Below are positions 8,743 through 16,870 of a stretch of 64,000 nucleotides of DNA, one piece after another. The position numbers and the translations under genes are program-made. This DNA comes from Psychrobacter frigidicola (lineage in GTDB: Bacteria; Pseudomonadota; Gammaproteobacteria; Pseudomonadales; Moraxellaceae). The notes beneath the pieces are model-generated. The model did not search any database. It had not been told where the DNA came from and saw only the letters and a program-made list of their open reading frames with translations. The DNA lies in contig NZ_VORZ01000003.1 in NCBI RefSeq assembly GCF_007997305.1, forward strand, positions 248,001-312,000. The letters run 5' to 3'. Numbering within the stretch: the first letter of the stretch is position 1; every line of letters starts with the position of its first letter.

Positions 8743-11082
8743 ATGACCACTCACAATTATTCTCATACAGCGGCTTTCATCTGGTCAGTCGCTGACCTTT
8801 TGCGCGGCGATTTTAAGCAATCACAGTACGGGCGCATTATCCTGCCATTTACCTTGCTGCGCCGCTTAGAGTGCGTATTGAGTGATCACAAAGAAGCTGT
8901 CGTTGAGAAGTATGCCACTATCAAAGACCAAACCATACCAGAAGAAATGCAAGAGAAGCAGCTGACCCGTATCAGTAAGCGCGCATTTTATAACACGTCG
9001 CCTATGAATTTGAGCAAGCTTGGGCAAAGTGACATCAAGGACAATCTAAGCAGCTACATTCAGGCGTTCTCTAAAGACGCGCGGGAGATATTCGAGCACT
9101 TTAAGTTTGAAGAGTTTGTTGGGCAGTTGAACGATGCCAACTTACTATATAAAGTCGTGCAGCTGTTTGCCAATATTGACCTTAGCCCTGAGAAGATATC
9201 CAATCATGACATGGGCTTTGTATTTGAAGAGCTAATCCGCCGCTTTGCCGAAAGCTCAAATGAGACGGCAGGGGAGCATTTTACCCCGCGTGATATCGTA
9301 CGTTTGACCACTGCTTTAGTATTTATGGAAGATGATGCGGCGCTGACCGAAGACGGTATCATTCGCACCATCTATGACCCCACAGCGGGTACAGGCGGCT
9401 TTCTGTCGTCTGGTATGGAGTATGTGCTCGAACTCAACCCCGATGCCGTCATGCGTATCTTTGGGCAAGAGCTGAACCCTGAGTCTTATGCCATCTGTAA
9501 AGCCGATATGCTGATTAAAGGACAGGACGTTAGCCGCATTAAATTAGGCAATACCTTATCCAATGACCAGCTGGCAAATGAGCAGTTCGACTACATGCTA
9601 TCCAATCCGCCATTTGGTGTGGACTGGAAAAAGATATCGACTGAAATCAGCGATGAGCATACGGAAAAAGGCTTTGATGGGCGCTTTGGTGCCGGCTTGC
9701 CGCGCGTGTCTGATGGTTCGTTACTATTCCTGATGCACTTGTTAAGCAAGATGCAGAACACGACTGCTGACAACCAAGGCAGCCGTATCGGTATCATCTT
9801 AAACGGTTCCCCGCTGTTCACGGGCGGCGCGGGTAGTGGTGAAAGTGAAATCCGCCGTTATATCTTAGAAGTGGACTTATTAGAAGCCATCATCGCACTG
9901 CCGAACGATATGTTTTATAACACCGGTATAGCTACCTATATTTGGATATTAAGCAATAAAAAGGCAGATGAGCGCCGCGGGCAAGTTCAGCTCATTGATG
10001 GTAGTAATCTATACAGCAAGATGCGTAAATCGCTTGGCTCAAAGCGTAACGAGATGAGCGAAGACGATATCAAAACCATTACCCGTAGCTTTGGTGACTT
10101 TGAAGTGGTTGATGCGCGCGTACTTGATAAGCCGGAAGAGGTGAAATCAAACCGTGGTCGCCAATCGGCAAACCCAAAAGCGGAACCGGCTAAAACCTTT
10201 GCCAGTAAAATATTTAAAACCCATGAATTTGGCTATCGCCGCTTGACCATTGAGCGTCCATTGCGCTTATCGGCACAGCTGACAGATAGCGCCATTGAAA
10301 ACCTACGCTATGCACCAAAACCTTTTGATATGGTCATGCCAGCGTTATATGAGAAGTTCGCTAGTGATTGGACGACTGACAGCAATAACAATAGTTATGG
10401 CGACTTATCAGCGGTGACGGTTGATGCGCGCGCTATGATAAAGGCAGAATTTAGCGAGCTTAAAGAAAGCCAAGTGAAAGATGTGCTCGATGCCAAGATA
10501 TGGCAAACGCAACTTAAGCTGATGAATAAAGCCAGAGCCTTACAGTCGGCTATCGGTGTTAGCCAATCAGATGATTTTAACGAGTTTGATAAAGTGTTTA
10601 AGCAAGCGTTAAAAGACACTGGCATTAACTTAGATACCAAAGAGAAAAAACAGATGATAGATGCCATCACATGGAAGAACCCCAATGCTGAGCCAGTCAT
10701 CAAAAAGGCGGTCAAGATTACCAATCCGCTTTATGGCGCGTTTAGCTATACTGATCCTAATAATAAAACCAAAATCGTTGAGTTCCAGACAGACAGCGAT
10801 CTACGTGATTATGAAAACGTACCGCTTGACCCAAGCATGACCACCACCGCGCTGATTGAAAGTTACTTCGCTCGTGAGGTGCAGCCGCATGTGCCGGATG
10901 CGTGGATTAATGCTGAAAAGCAGGATGCTATTGATGCAGAGATTGGCGTGGTCGGCTATGAGATACCCTTTAACCGTCACTTCTACGTGTATGAGCCACC
11001 GCGCGCGCTTGCCGATATCGATGCGGACTTGGATGCGGTCAGTACGGAAATCATGCAGTTATTGGGTGAGGTGCATTCGTAA
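8743..11082 (+). CDS. hsdM: Type I restriction-modification methyltransferase subunit
   Basis: HsdM methylates adenine in the target chosen by HsdS and is required for both modification and restriction. The N-terminal helical domain (about 1-160, [20 protein letters not shown]) matches the HsdM_N type. The SAM-binding motif I is [10 protein letters not shown] starting at residue 212, and the catalytic N6-adenine motif is NPPF at residues 288-291. At 779 residues it is much longer than E. coli HsdM (about 529): residues from about 480 on form an extra C-terminal region that includes an [16 protein letters not shown] segment. Its stop overlaps the hsdS start (TAATG), so the two are translationally coupled. 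Confidence 0.95.
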   Translation: MTTHNYSHTAAFIWSVADLLRGDFKQSQYGRIILPFTLLRRLECVLSDHKEAVVEKYATIKDQTIPEEMQEKQLTRISKRAFYNTSPMNLSKLGQSDIKDNLSSYIQAFSKDAREIFEHFKFEEFVGQLNDANLLYKVVQLFANIDLSPEKISNHDMGFVFEELIRRFAESSNETAGEHFTPRDIVRLTTALVFMEDDAALTEDGIIRTIYDPTAGTGGFLSSGMEYVLELNPDAVMRIFGQELNPESYAICKADMLIKGQDVSRIKLGNTLSNDQLANEQFDYMLSNPPFGVDWKKISTEISDEHTEKGFDGRFGAGLPRVSDGSLLFLMHLLSKMQNTTADNQGSRIGIILNGSPLFTGGAGSGESEIRRYILEVDLLEAIIALPNDMFYNTGIATYIWILSNKKADERRGQVQLIDGSNLYSKMRKSLGSKRNEMSEDDIKTITRSFGDFEVVDARVLDKPEEVKSNRGRQSANPKAEPAKTFASKIFKTHEFGYRRLTIERPLRLSAQLTDSAIENLRYAPKPFDMVMPALYEKFASDWTTDSNNNSYGDLSAVTVDARAMIKAEFSELKESQVKDVLDAKIWQTQLKLMNKARALQSAIGVSQSDDFNEFDKVFKQALKDTGINLDTKEKKQMIDAITWKNPNAEPVIKKAVKITNPLYGAFSYTDPNNKTKIVEFQTDSDLRDYENVPLDPSMTTTALIESYFAREVQPHVPDAWINAEKQDAIDAEIGVVGYEIPFNRHFYVYEPPRALADIDADLDAVSTEIMQLLGEVHS

Positions 11083-12443
11083 TGACTGAATTGGTAACGA
11101 AGTATCAGGAGTATGCAGAATATAAGGATTCTGGGGTTGAGTGGTTGGGAGAAATACCTAACCACTGGGAAATTACTGCATTAAAGAGATATTGTAATGT
11201 AAAAGGCGGATATGCTTTTGCAAGTGATGCATTTACAGATGTAGGTAAGCCTATTATAAGAATTGGAGATATTAAAGAAGATGGGTCTATTAGTCTTGAG
11301 AGTTGTAAGTTTATTTCTACTGAGTTAGCAAAAAGTAGTCATGCTTATTTAGTTGAAAAAGGGCAGCTGCTTATGGCTATGACAGGTGCAACAATTGGAA
11401 AAGCAGGTGTGTATATAAGTGATAGTCCTGCCTATCTAAATCAGCGTGTTGGTAAGTTTGTAATTGATAACGATGAATTAAACTATGGCTTTTTATGGTA
11501 CACGTTAAAGACAAATGGTTATCAAGAATATATAAAATTAACTGCTTTTGGTGGGGCTCAACCAAACATTAGTGATACTGGAATGGTTGATTATATATCC
11601 TGTTTCCCGTCATTAATCGAACAAACCCAAATCGCCAATTTTCTCGACCACGAAACCACCCAAATCGATACCCTAATCGAAAAACAGCAAACCTTAATCA
11701 AGCTATTAAAAGAAAAACGCCAAGCAGTCATTAGTCATGCCGTCACTAAAGGCTTAAACTTTGACGCGCCAATGAAAGATTCTGGGGTGGAGTGGTTGGG
11801 GGAAGTGCCTGAGTATTGGGAAGTTAAAAAGAATAAGCATTTACTTGAATTCGTTACTAGTGGCTCGCGAGGTTGGGCTGGTTATTATTCAGATGAAGGT
11901 AAATTATTTTTTAGGATTACTAATCTAACTAGAGACACTATCGAACCCAAACTAGAGTCAATCCAAAACGTTCTACCTCCACTTGGTGCAGAAGGTGAAC
12001 GTTCTAAAATTCAATTAGATGACCTACTCATTTCAATTACTGCTGACCTAGGTTCTGTTTGCGTAGCTAACAATTCAATATCTGGTGGTTTTGTAAGTCA
12101 GCATGTTTCGTTGTGCCGACCTAATTCATCTGTCAAATCTGCAAGATGGCTTGCTTACTTTATCCTTTCTGACTCAGCTAAAGAACAGTTTGTTGGGTCT
12201 GGTTACGGTGGGACAAAAATACAACTCAGCTTAGAGGATATTCGAGAGTTGAATATTGCTTACCCGCCTAAAAAAGAACAGGAAGATATTGCGTCATATA
12301 TTGAGGTAAAACTTAAAAAATTTGAATTGCTAATGAGCCAAGCCGAACAAGCAATCCAACTTATGCAAGAACGCCGCACTGCCTTAATATCTGCTGCTGT
12401 CACGGGCAAGATTGATGTGAGGGGTTGGGTTGTGCCTGAGTAG
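11082..12443 (+). CDS. hsdS: Type I restriction-modification specificity subunit
   Basis: HsdS sets the bipartite DNA target. The 453-residue protein has the usual two-fold arrangement. Each target-recognition domain begins with a similar entry motif, YKDSGVEWLGEIPNHWE near residue 14 and MKDSGVEWLGEVPEYWE near residue 227. Each ends with a long helix (EQTQIANFLDHETTQID... and EQEDIASYIEVKLKKFELL...) that spaces the half-sites. The two recognition domains differ in sequence, so an asymmetric split site is expected. A diverged 73-bp copy of its 3' end occurs at 14837-14909. abiF starts 103 bp downstream of the stop. Confidence 0.95.
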   Translation: MTELVTKYQEYAEYKDSGVEWLGEIPNHWEITALKRYCNVKGGYAFASDAFTDVGKPIIRIGDIKEDGSISLESCKFISTELAKSSHAYLVEKGQLLMAMTGATIGKAGVYISDSPAYLNQRVGKFVIDNDELNYGFLWYTLKTNGYQEYIKLTAFGGAQPNISDTGMVDYISCFPSLIEQTQIANFLDHETTQIDTLIEKQQTLIKLLKEKRQAVISHAVTKGLNFDAPMKDSGVEWLGEVPEYWEVKKNKHLLEFVTSGSRGWAGYYSDEGKLFFRITNLTRDTIEPKLESIQNVLPPLGAEGERSKIQLDDLLISITADLGSVCVANNSISGGFVSQHVSLCRPNSSVKSARWLAYFILSDSAKEQFVGSGYGGTKIQLSLEDIRELNIAYPPKKEQEDIASYIEVKLKKFELLMSQAEQAIQLMQERRTALISAAVTGKIDVRGWVVPE

Positions 12444-12546
12444 GGTTTGTTTCACATATCTATCAATTTTAATGACATTAAGCTGTGTAGAATTCACCTT
12501 ATACTTTTATGATATTGCCAGATCAATTTCAACGAATGGAAAAAAC

Positions 12547-13473
12547 ATGGTCAACAAAAAACCTATAAAAGAGTGGACAAGCTTTAGTCAACAGCTAGAG
12601 CTTCTAAAAAAGCGTGGGCTAATTGTTGAAAATGAACAAAAAGCTTTGGGCTATTTAAAAACTATTGGGTATTATCGTTTGAGCGGCTATTTATATTCTT
12701 TTAGGCAGTTTGATCCTAATAATACAAGCAATAAGTTGGATAACTTTATAGAGGGCAGCCATTTTGAAGATGTTAAAAACCTATATATGTTTGATAAAAA
12801 ACTTAGGCAACTGGCTTTAGATGGCTTAGAGCGGATTGAAGTGGCTTTGCGGGTCAATATCAGTTATTCATTAGGTCGATACAGTCCTATAGCTTATTTA
12901 GATAGCCAATATTTTGATGAAAATTTTAATCATTCAGAATGGCTTACACGTCATATAGATGCAATAAAGAATGAGCAAAGAAAAAAGAATACCTTTGTTA
13001 ATCACCACACGCGACATTATGCTGCCTTACCAGTTTGGGTAAGTTGCGAGACTTGGGATTTTGGCACCATGTCAACGCTATTCAAAGGTATGAAAGAAAG
13101 CGATAAAGATAAAATTGCAAAAATTTATCATCTTCAAAGTGGAAGTCATTTACAGTCACATCTACATGCCTTTAACTTTATACGTAATGTATCAGCGCAT
13201 CATAGCCGATTATGGAATAAAGCCATGGTATTCAAAGCGAGTCTAAAAGGGCTAAGTGATGACGAATGGCAAGCTTTATCAGTCAAAAAAGTATTTGTTT
13301 ATTTTTGTTTGATGAAGAGAATGCTGGATGTGATTTGCCCTAATTCAAAATGGGGCGAACGTTTTCTTGCACTTCTAGATGAGTTTCCGAAAGTGGGAAA
13401 TAATTCCGTTTATTTGGAACAAATGGGTGTCAATGTAGACCCCGACTCTTGGCAGTTATGGCAGGGTGACTAA
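12547..13473 (+). CDS. Abi_2 / AbiF-like HEPN protein (abortive infection or RNA toxin)
   Basis: A 308-residue Abi_2 family protein (PF07751 type). The start at 12547 (MVNKKPIKEWTSF, with GGA 7 nt upstream) fits the family's typical N-terminus; the open frame extends back to 12430 only by overlapping hsdS. Family features are GYYRLSGYLYSFRQ near residues 41-54, MFDKKLRQLALDGLERIEVALR near 81-102, and the C-terminal RNVSAH (R213 to H218). The last is the R-x4-H catalytic motif of HEPN ribonucleases. Known relatives act as abortive-infection proteins, and AbiF-type members are reported to pair with a structured RNA. A candidate small RNA gene lies immediately downstream on the opposite strand. 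The coding sequence looks AT-richer than hsdM and hsdR, suggesting separate acquisition. Confidence 0.88.
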   Translation: MVNKKPIKEWTSFSQQLELLKKRGLIVENEQKALGYLKTIGYYRLSGYLYSFRQFDPNNTSNKLDNFIEGSHFEDVKNLYMFDKKLRQLALDGLERIEVALRVNISYSLGRYSPIAYLDSQYFDENFNHSEWLTRHIDAIKNEQRKKNTFVNHHTRHYAALPVWVSCETWDFGTMSTLFKGMKESDKDKIAKIYHLQSGSHLQSHLHAFNFIRNVSAHHSRLWNKAMVFKASLKGLSDDEWQALSVKKVFVYFCLMKRMLDVICPNSKWGERFLALLDEFPKVGNNSVYLEQMGVNVDPDSWQLWQGD

Positions 13474-13488
13474 ACAAAATAGCCAGAC

Positions 13489-13549
13489 AAAAAAAGCCCC
13501 TAGTCTTATGATCCAATCACATGGATTGGGAAAACTAGGGGAGTTATTG
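13489..13549 (-). ncRNA. Candidate small structured RNA convergent with abiF
   Basis: Read on the minus strand, transcription would start near 13549 and end in a U-run at about 13489. The RNA, about 60 nt, folds into an outer stem CCCCTAGT/ACTAGGGG (eight pairs) that encloses an inner hairpin CCAATC-CATGT-GATTGG. The outer stem is followed directly by CTTTTTTT. No open frame is present. It lies 16 nt beyond the abiF stop and points toward it. AbiF-type genes are known to be accompanied by a structured RNA (the abiF motif), so I infer that this is the RNA partner of the AbiF protein. Family membership needs a covariance-model search. Confidence 0.72.
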
Positions 13550-13555
13550 CGTACT

Positions 13556-13584
13556 ATTATACGCAGCTTACCTTATTATGTCAA
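13556..13584 (-). promoter_or_regulatory. Consensus sigma-70 promoter of the abiF-linked small RNA
   Basis: On the minus strand, TTGACA (13584-13579) and TATAAT (13561-13556) are separated by exactly 17 bp. Both hexamers are perfect matches to consensus, the strongest-looking promoter in the window. Nothing on the minus strand downstream is coding before the terminator at about 13489, so the unit is dedicated to the small RNA. Confidence 0.85.
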
Positions 13585-13587
13585 TTA

Positions 13588-13614
13588 ACATAAATACCTG
13601 TAATTTATGTTTTT
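13588..13614 (+). terminator. Plus-strand intrinsic terminator beyond the small RNA gene
   Basis: An 8-bp stem ACATAAAT/ATTTATGT with a 7-nt loop, followed by TTTT then G. It would end abiF transcripts about 140 nt past the stop. If so, the abiF mRNA 3' end is complementary to the whole small RNA. Confidence 0.6.
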
Positions 13615-13680
13615 GTAGGATGTACTTCATGCGCCATGAATCTACTCATTAGTCTAAACAATAATAAAAATGGATTTAAT

Positions 13681-13993
13681 ATGCCTAACACCACTTACGA
13701 ATCTGTATTCCAAGCCGATATAATCGACCAAATGCAAACGCACGGCTGGCAGTTAGGTCAAGCATCAGGCTATCAGCGCGCGACAGCGCTGTATGAGCAA
13801 GACGCGCTGAAACCACCCAGCCGGATGAGTGGGATAAGTTTTGCCGCGTGTTTCCTATCGATAGTGAGCGCCATTTTATTGAAGCATTGGTTAAGCAGCT
13901 CAATAAAGCGGATATAAACGCTACCGATAGAGCCTCGCGCACTTATGGCACCCTTGGCGTGTTGCGTCATGGTTTACGGATTCGTAACGCGCT
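13681..13993 (+). pseudogene. Broken 5' fragment of a second hsdR
   Basis: Starting MPNTTYESVFQADIIDQMQ, it parallels the first about 110 residues of the intact HsdR encoded at 16871 (NVSYETVFQADIINQMQ). A net loss of about 10 bases near 13807 shifts the frame, after which the homology continues in another frame (FPIDSERHFIEALVKQLNKADIN) until about 13993, where it stops. By eye the DNA is roughly 85 percent identical to the intact gene, so it is a diverged allele, not a fresh duplication. It is truncated as well as frameshifted, so no functional product is expected. Confidence 0.85.
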
Positions 13994-14064
13994 TTCTACG
14001 CCTAGCATCTCAATCAAAAAGTTATCTTCTCTCAGGTTCTTTATGGAAGTACGTTAATTATATC

Positions 14065-14796
14065 TTAATGCTCAAAGTTTATTTCGTCTGGCGATTTAAA
14101 TTTAAATCCTAGCTTCTTAAAGAAGTCTTTACCTCTCCAATTTTCATCTACGCTAATCAAATTAGGTAGCTTCTCAGATTGAGTTATTATTTTGATAACA
14201 GTCTTTAAAGCTTCTTGTTTTTTTAGTTGATCAAAGGCAACAGTTAGATAAACAAGCCCCATAAAAACCCAAAAAATGAAATCCTCTACTTCGATAATAT
14301 TGATTGAAAGTAAGTCAAAAGCATTAATTACAAAAATTATTACTGTAATAAGTATAATTAACATGCCAACTAGAAAGTATGTAAACCCTAAAGTATTTGC
14401 AAAACTTCGCTTAAAAATTAACCAAGGCCTATAATTCACGATAATACTATTGTTCTTAAATTCTAGATAATGTGCAGCTTTTTTTATATCTTCACAATCG
14501 ATGTTAACATCAGATTGACGCTCTATTTTTAGTGCAATATCTCTATATTTTTTACTAAGGTTTAAGCCATATAATTTCTTAAAGACTGCTCTATCTCTTG
14601 CGTCCATAAGGCTTACTTTCATTTCACTGCTCAAACCATCTTCATAGTCCTTTGTGTTGATTATTTGTTTAAACTTTGACATCTCAAAATCAATGTACGT
14701 ATCCTTAAGGAATTTAAGAAAAGGTACAAAAGTAACAATTATAATAATAGCTATTGCTATGGGCTTTATACCATCAGGTAGGTTTGTTATATCCAT
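14065..14796 (-). CDS. Hypothetical membrane protein flanked by RM gene fragments
   Basis: A 243-residue protein that I do not recognise. An N-terminal hydrophobic segment (about 11-28, IAIAIIIIVTFVPFLKFL) is followed by a charged cytoplasmic-looking region. Two closely spaced membrane segments follow, about 135-157 (LGFTYFLVGMLIILITVIIF) and about 172-188 (FIFWVFMGLVYLTVAF). The C-terminal tail is charged. A ribosome binding site AGAGA precedes the ATG. It lies on the strand opposite to the RM genes, exactly between the hsdR 5' fragment and the hsdS 3' fragment. It is AT-rich and probably cargo of the defence locus. A membrane effector role is possible but not supported by any motif. Confidence 0.6.
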   Translation of the reverse strand: MDITNLPDGIKPIAIAIIIIVTFVPFLKFLKDTYIDFEMSKFKQIINTKDYEDGLSSEMKVSLMDARDRAVFKKLYGLNLSKKYRDIALKIERQSDVNIDCEDIKKAAHYLEFKNNSIIVNYRPWLIFKRSFANTLGFTYFLVGMLIILITVIIFVINAFDLLSINIIEVEDFIFWVFMGLVYLTVAFDQLKKQEALKTVIKIITQSEKLPNLISVDENWRGKDFFKKLGFKFKSPDEINFEH

Positions 14797-14836
14797 AAAG
14801 CAATCTCTTCGAATTAGGTTTGAATAGTCGCATAAT

Positions 14837-14909
14837 CAATCCAACTTATGCAAGAACGCCGCACTACTTTAATTTCTGCTGCCGTCACGGGTAAGATTGA
14901 TGTGAGGGG
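14837..14909 (+). pseudogene. 73-bp 3' fragment of a second hsdS
   Basis: It aligns without gaps to 12352-12424 of hsdS with five mismatches in 73 bp, from CAATCCAACTTATGC to GTGAGGGG. It encodes the QLMQERRT-like C-terminal end of HsdS. Immediately afterwards the match ends and a stop follows. With the hsdR fragment at 13681 it shows that two RM alleles have been joined here. Confidence 0.85.
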
Positions 14910-15029
14910 ATGACAAGCCCTTGATAAAACTTAGAAGAGTAAATTCTAAGTATCATCAGAAATTATCCTACACTTTTAAAAACTTGAGTTAATAGTCAGC
15001 TGAGATTTAGACCATTAAAAGGGAACACT

Positions 15030-15406
15030 ATGCCAGTTTTATAAAAGATTATTATCGTTCTCATGCTATGGTGTTGCTCATCAGCGATGGCGGCTCAGAA
15101 TCTTAATAATTTGATTGCGTTAAATAAGCTTGGCGATCCTCAAGCGAGTCTCAGCTATCACCCGTCAGATTAGGTAGAGTTGACGCTATAATGGCTCAGA
15201 GTCATACAGATGCTAAAAGTGGCGATTCAGAAGTGCAAGTTATGCTAGGTATGGCTTATTCAGTAGGCTATGGACTCCCTCAAGATATAGAAGCCGCAGA
15301 ATATTGGCTTAAAAAGGCTTTGGCTCAAGGTAATCAAGACTCGCTGATATACTTAAATAGTCTCTATACGCTTGAAGGTAAGTTAATTGAAATACTCAAC
15401 AATTAA
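15030..15406 (+). pseudogene. Broken Sel1-repeat secreted protein gene
   Basis: A GGGAA ribosome binding site and ATG at 15030 are followed by a stop at codon 5. The same frame then reads a signal-peptide-like segment (KIIIVLMLWCCSSAMAAQ) and NNLIALNKLGDPQASL, and stops again. A second frame from 15191 continues with one recognisable Sel1 repeat (AKSGDSEVQVMLGMAYSVGYGLPQDIEAAEYWLKKALAQGN, written in two parts here for length: first AKSGDSEVQVMLGMAYSVG, then YGLPQDIEAAEYWLKKALA). So a small periplasmic Sel1-like protein has been inactivated by a nonsense codon and a frameshift. Sequencing error is the alternative. Confidence 0.65.
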
Positions 15407-15419
15407 AAGGATTTAGTTT

Positions 15420-16175
15420 ATGAAAGCATTTACCGTAGCAGCATTACTTGCCTCAATGGCAGTCACCACTATCGCCCAAGCCCAAATTTATAAATGGGAG
15501 GCTGACAACTGTAGTTATAAAGGCGACTTTAATACTAAAAAATACAGCGCCGCGCAAATTAAAAACTCTCATTTTGTATTAGAAGGTTTAACGAGAACAA
15601 ATCTAGATAGCTTCTTTCCACCTATGAGTATTGATGCTCTAGACAAGTTATCTATGAAAGACCTAGATATTTTGACTGAAGAATATAAAAAAGTTAAGAG
15701 TAATGCAGAGCGACTTAATGTCGTACCTGAAGCGCGAGGGTATAAGCAAGAGTTACTGAAAAGTATTGACGGTGAATATGAACAAAACCAATTAACTATT
15801 CTAGCTTATCTGAATCCTCGTGAAGCTCTCAAGCAAAGCCCGCAAATGTGTAAACAGTATATTGAGCCCTTATTGCAGAACGAAACGGTGGTGCAGAACA
15901 GATGGAAGAAATTTGTTGAGGAACAAATTCAGGAGCAAGGGCAACATGGTGCTGAGCAATTAGCTTCGTATCGCAATATTGCAATGACCCGCTATCAGGA
16001 AGAAAAAGCCAGTAACCCTGCTAAGTACGCCAGAATTAATTTGATTACCTTTGGTTTTAGCAACTGCGTGAATGAACAGGTCTATCATGCTGATTCTGAA
16101 AAAGTCTTTAGCAATCAGCAAAAACTAAATAAAACGTTATTTGGTAAGAGCTTTAAACAGACGTGTTATGAGTAA
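15420..16175 (+). CDS. Hypothetical secreted protein
   Basis: A 251-residue protein with a clear signal peptide (MKAFTVAALLASMAVTTIAQA, cleavage after AQA near residue 21). The mature part begins QIYKWEADNCSYKGDF and is predicted to be mostly helical and charged. It has four cysteines (in DNCSYK, QMCKQY, FSNCVNE and QTCYE) that could form two disulfides in the periplasm. AAGGA precedes the start. No family is recognised. It follows the broken Sel1 gene by 13 bp and precedes a 206-residue unknown, so the three form one small plus-strand cassette between the hsdS fragment and hsdR. Confidence 0.6.
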   Translation: MKAFTVAALLASMAVTTIAQAQIYKWEADNCSYKGDFNTKKYSAAQIKNSHFVLEGLTRTNLDSFFPPMSIDALDKLSMKDLDILTEEYKKVKSNAERLNVVPEARGYKQELLKSIDGEYEQNQLTILAYLNPREALKQSPQMCKQYIEPLLQNETVVQNRWKKFVEEQIQEQGQHGAEQLASYRNIAMTRYQEEKASNPAKYARINLITFGFSNCVNEQVYHADSEKVFSNQQKLNKTLFGKSFKQTCYE

Positions 16176-16210
16176 TAAGGCTTAATTTAAGCTAAAAAAT
16201 CGAGATAGCC

Positions 16211-16831
16211 ATGAAAAATAACGTATTAAGATATCGCAAAATAAGAGGCATTAACCGCCGCAAGCGCACTATTGAACAATGGGGCGAAGCTAATAAAGTT
16301 CTTGATGTTGATCGGTTAAACCGAGAAAAGCGAGATTACGTTAAGTTTTTGGTAGATCCATGGTCACGCTTGTCTTTGATTAATAGTATCTATCCTGAGC
16401 CAACGGGCGACTGTGAATATTTATTGATCAAAAATGTGCAAAATATCTATCAGTCATGGAGAGACTCGCTAGAAGAGTTGCAAACTCCTTATTATTTGCA
16501 AATCTGGCTACGTGAAAACTACGTCAGCCGCTCACAAATCGTATGTGCTATCGATGAGATAAAAGACTTCTACGATGATGCGTTTGAAGCGATGGACACA
16601 CAACCTGAGAATTGCATCCGTAGCTCAAGCCACTACAATGACCAGACAGCTGCAGTGTTAGATCTTTACAATTGGACACTCTATCGTTATACAGAGGCGT
16701 ATGACTTAACTGATCCTTGGGATGCTGAATATGTTGAGGGTTTAGACAGCCAGCAATTATTAAGAACACAAATCATCGAGCAAATAGAGTATCAAATCGT
16801 TGAGATTGATAAAGTATGGTTACTCGCATAA
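16211..16831 (+). CDS. Hypothetical cytoplasmic protein
   Basis: A 206-residue protein, unrecognised. The N-terminus is very basic (RYRKIRGINRRKRTIEQWG). The remainder is acidic and helical, rich in Tyr/Trp (NIYQSWRDSLEELQTPYYLQ, then DLYNWTLYRYTEAYDLTDPWD). There is no signal peptide or membrane segment. It starts 35 bp after the secreted-protein gene and ends 39 bp before hsdR, so it is probably co-transcribed with both. A role in regulating or assisting the RM system cannot be inferred from sequence. Confidence 0.55.
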   Translation: MKNNVLRYRKIRGINRRKRTIEQWGEANKVLDVDRLNREKRDYVKFLVDPWSRLSLINSIYPEPTGDCEYLLIKNVQNIYQSWRDSLEELQTPYYLQIWLRENYVSRSQIVCAIDEIKDFYDDAFEAMDTQPENCIRSSSHYNDQTAAVLDLYNWTLYRYTEAYDLTDPWDAEYVEGLDSQQLLRTQIIEQIEYQIVEIDKVWLLA

Positions 16832-16870
16832 GTCTATCTCATAATTAAAACTAATAATAAGAACGCCACC

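Noticed and set aside
12430..12546. Upstream extension of the abiF frame to 12430
   Set aside because: It overlaps hsdS, has no ribosome binding site, and the conserved family N-terminus begins at 12547.
13681..14057. Two separate small genes at the hsdR fragment
   Set aside because: They are two frames of one truncated hsdR copy; protein similarity to the intact HsdR continues across the frame change.
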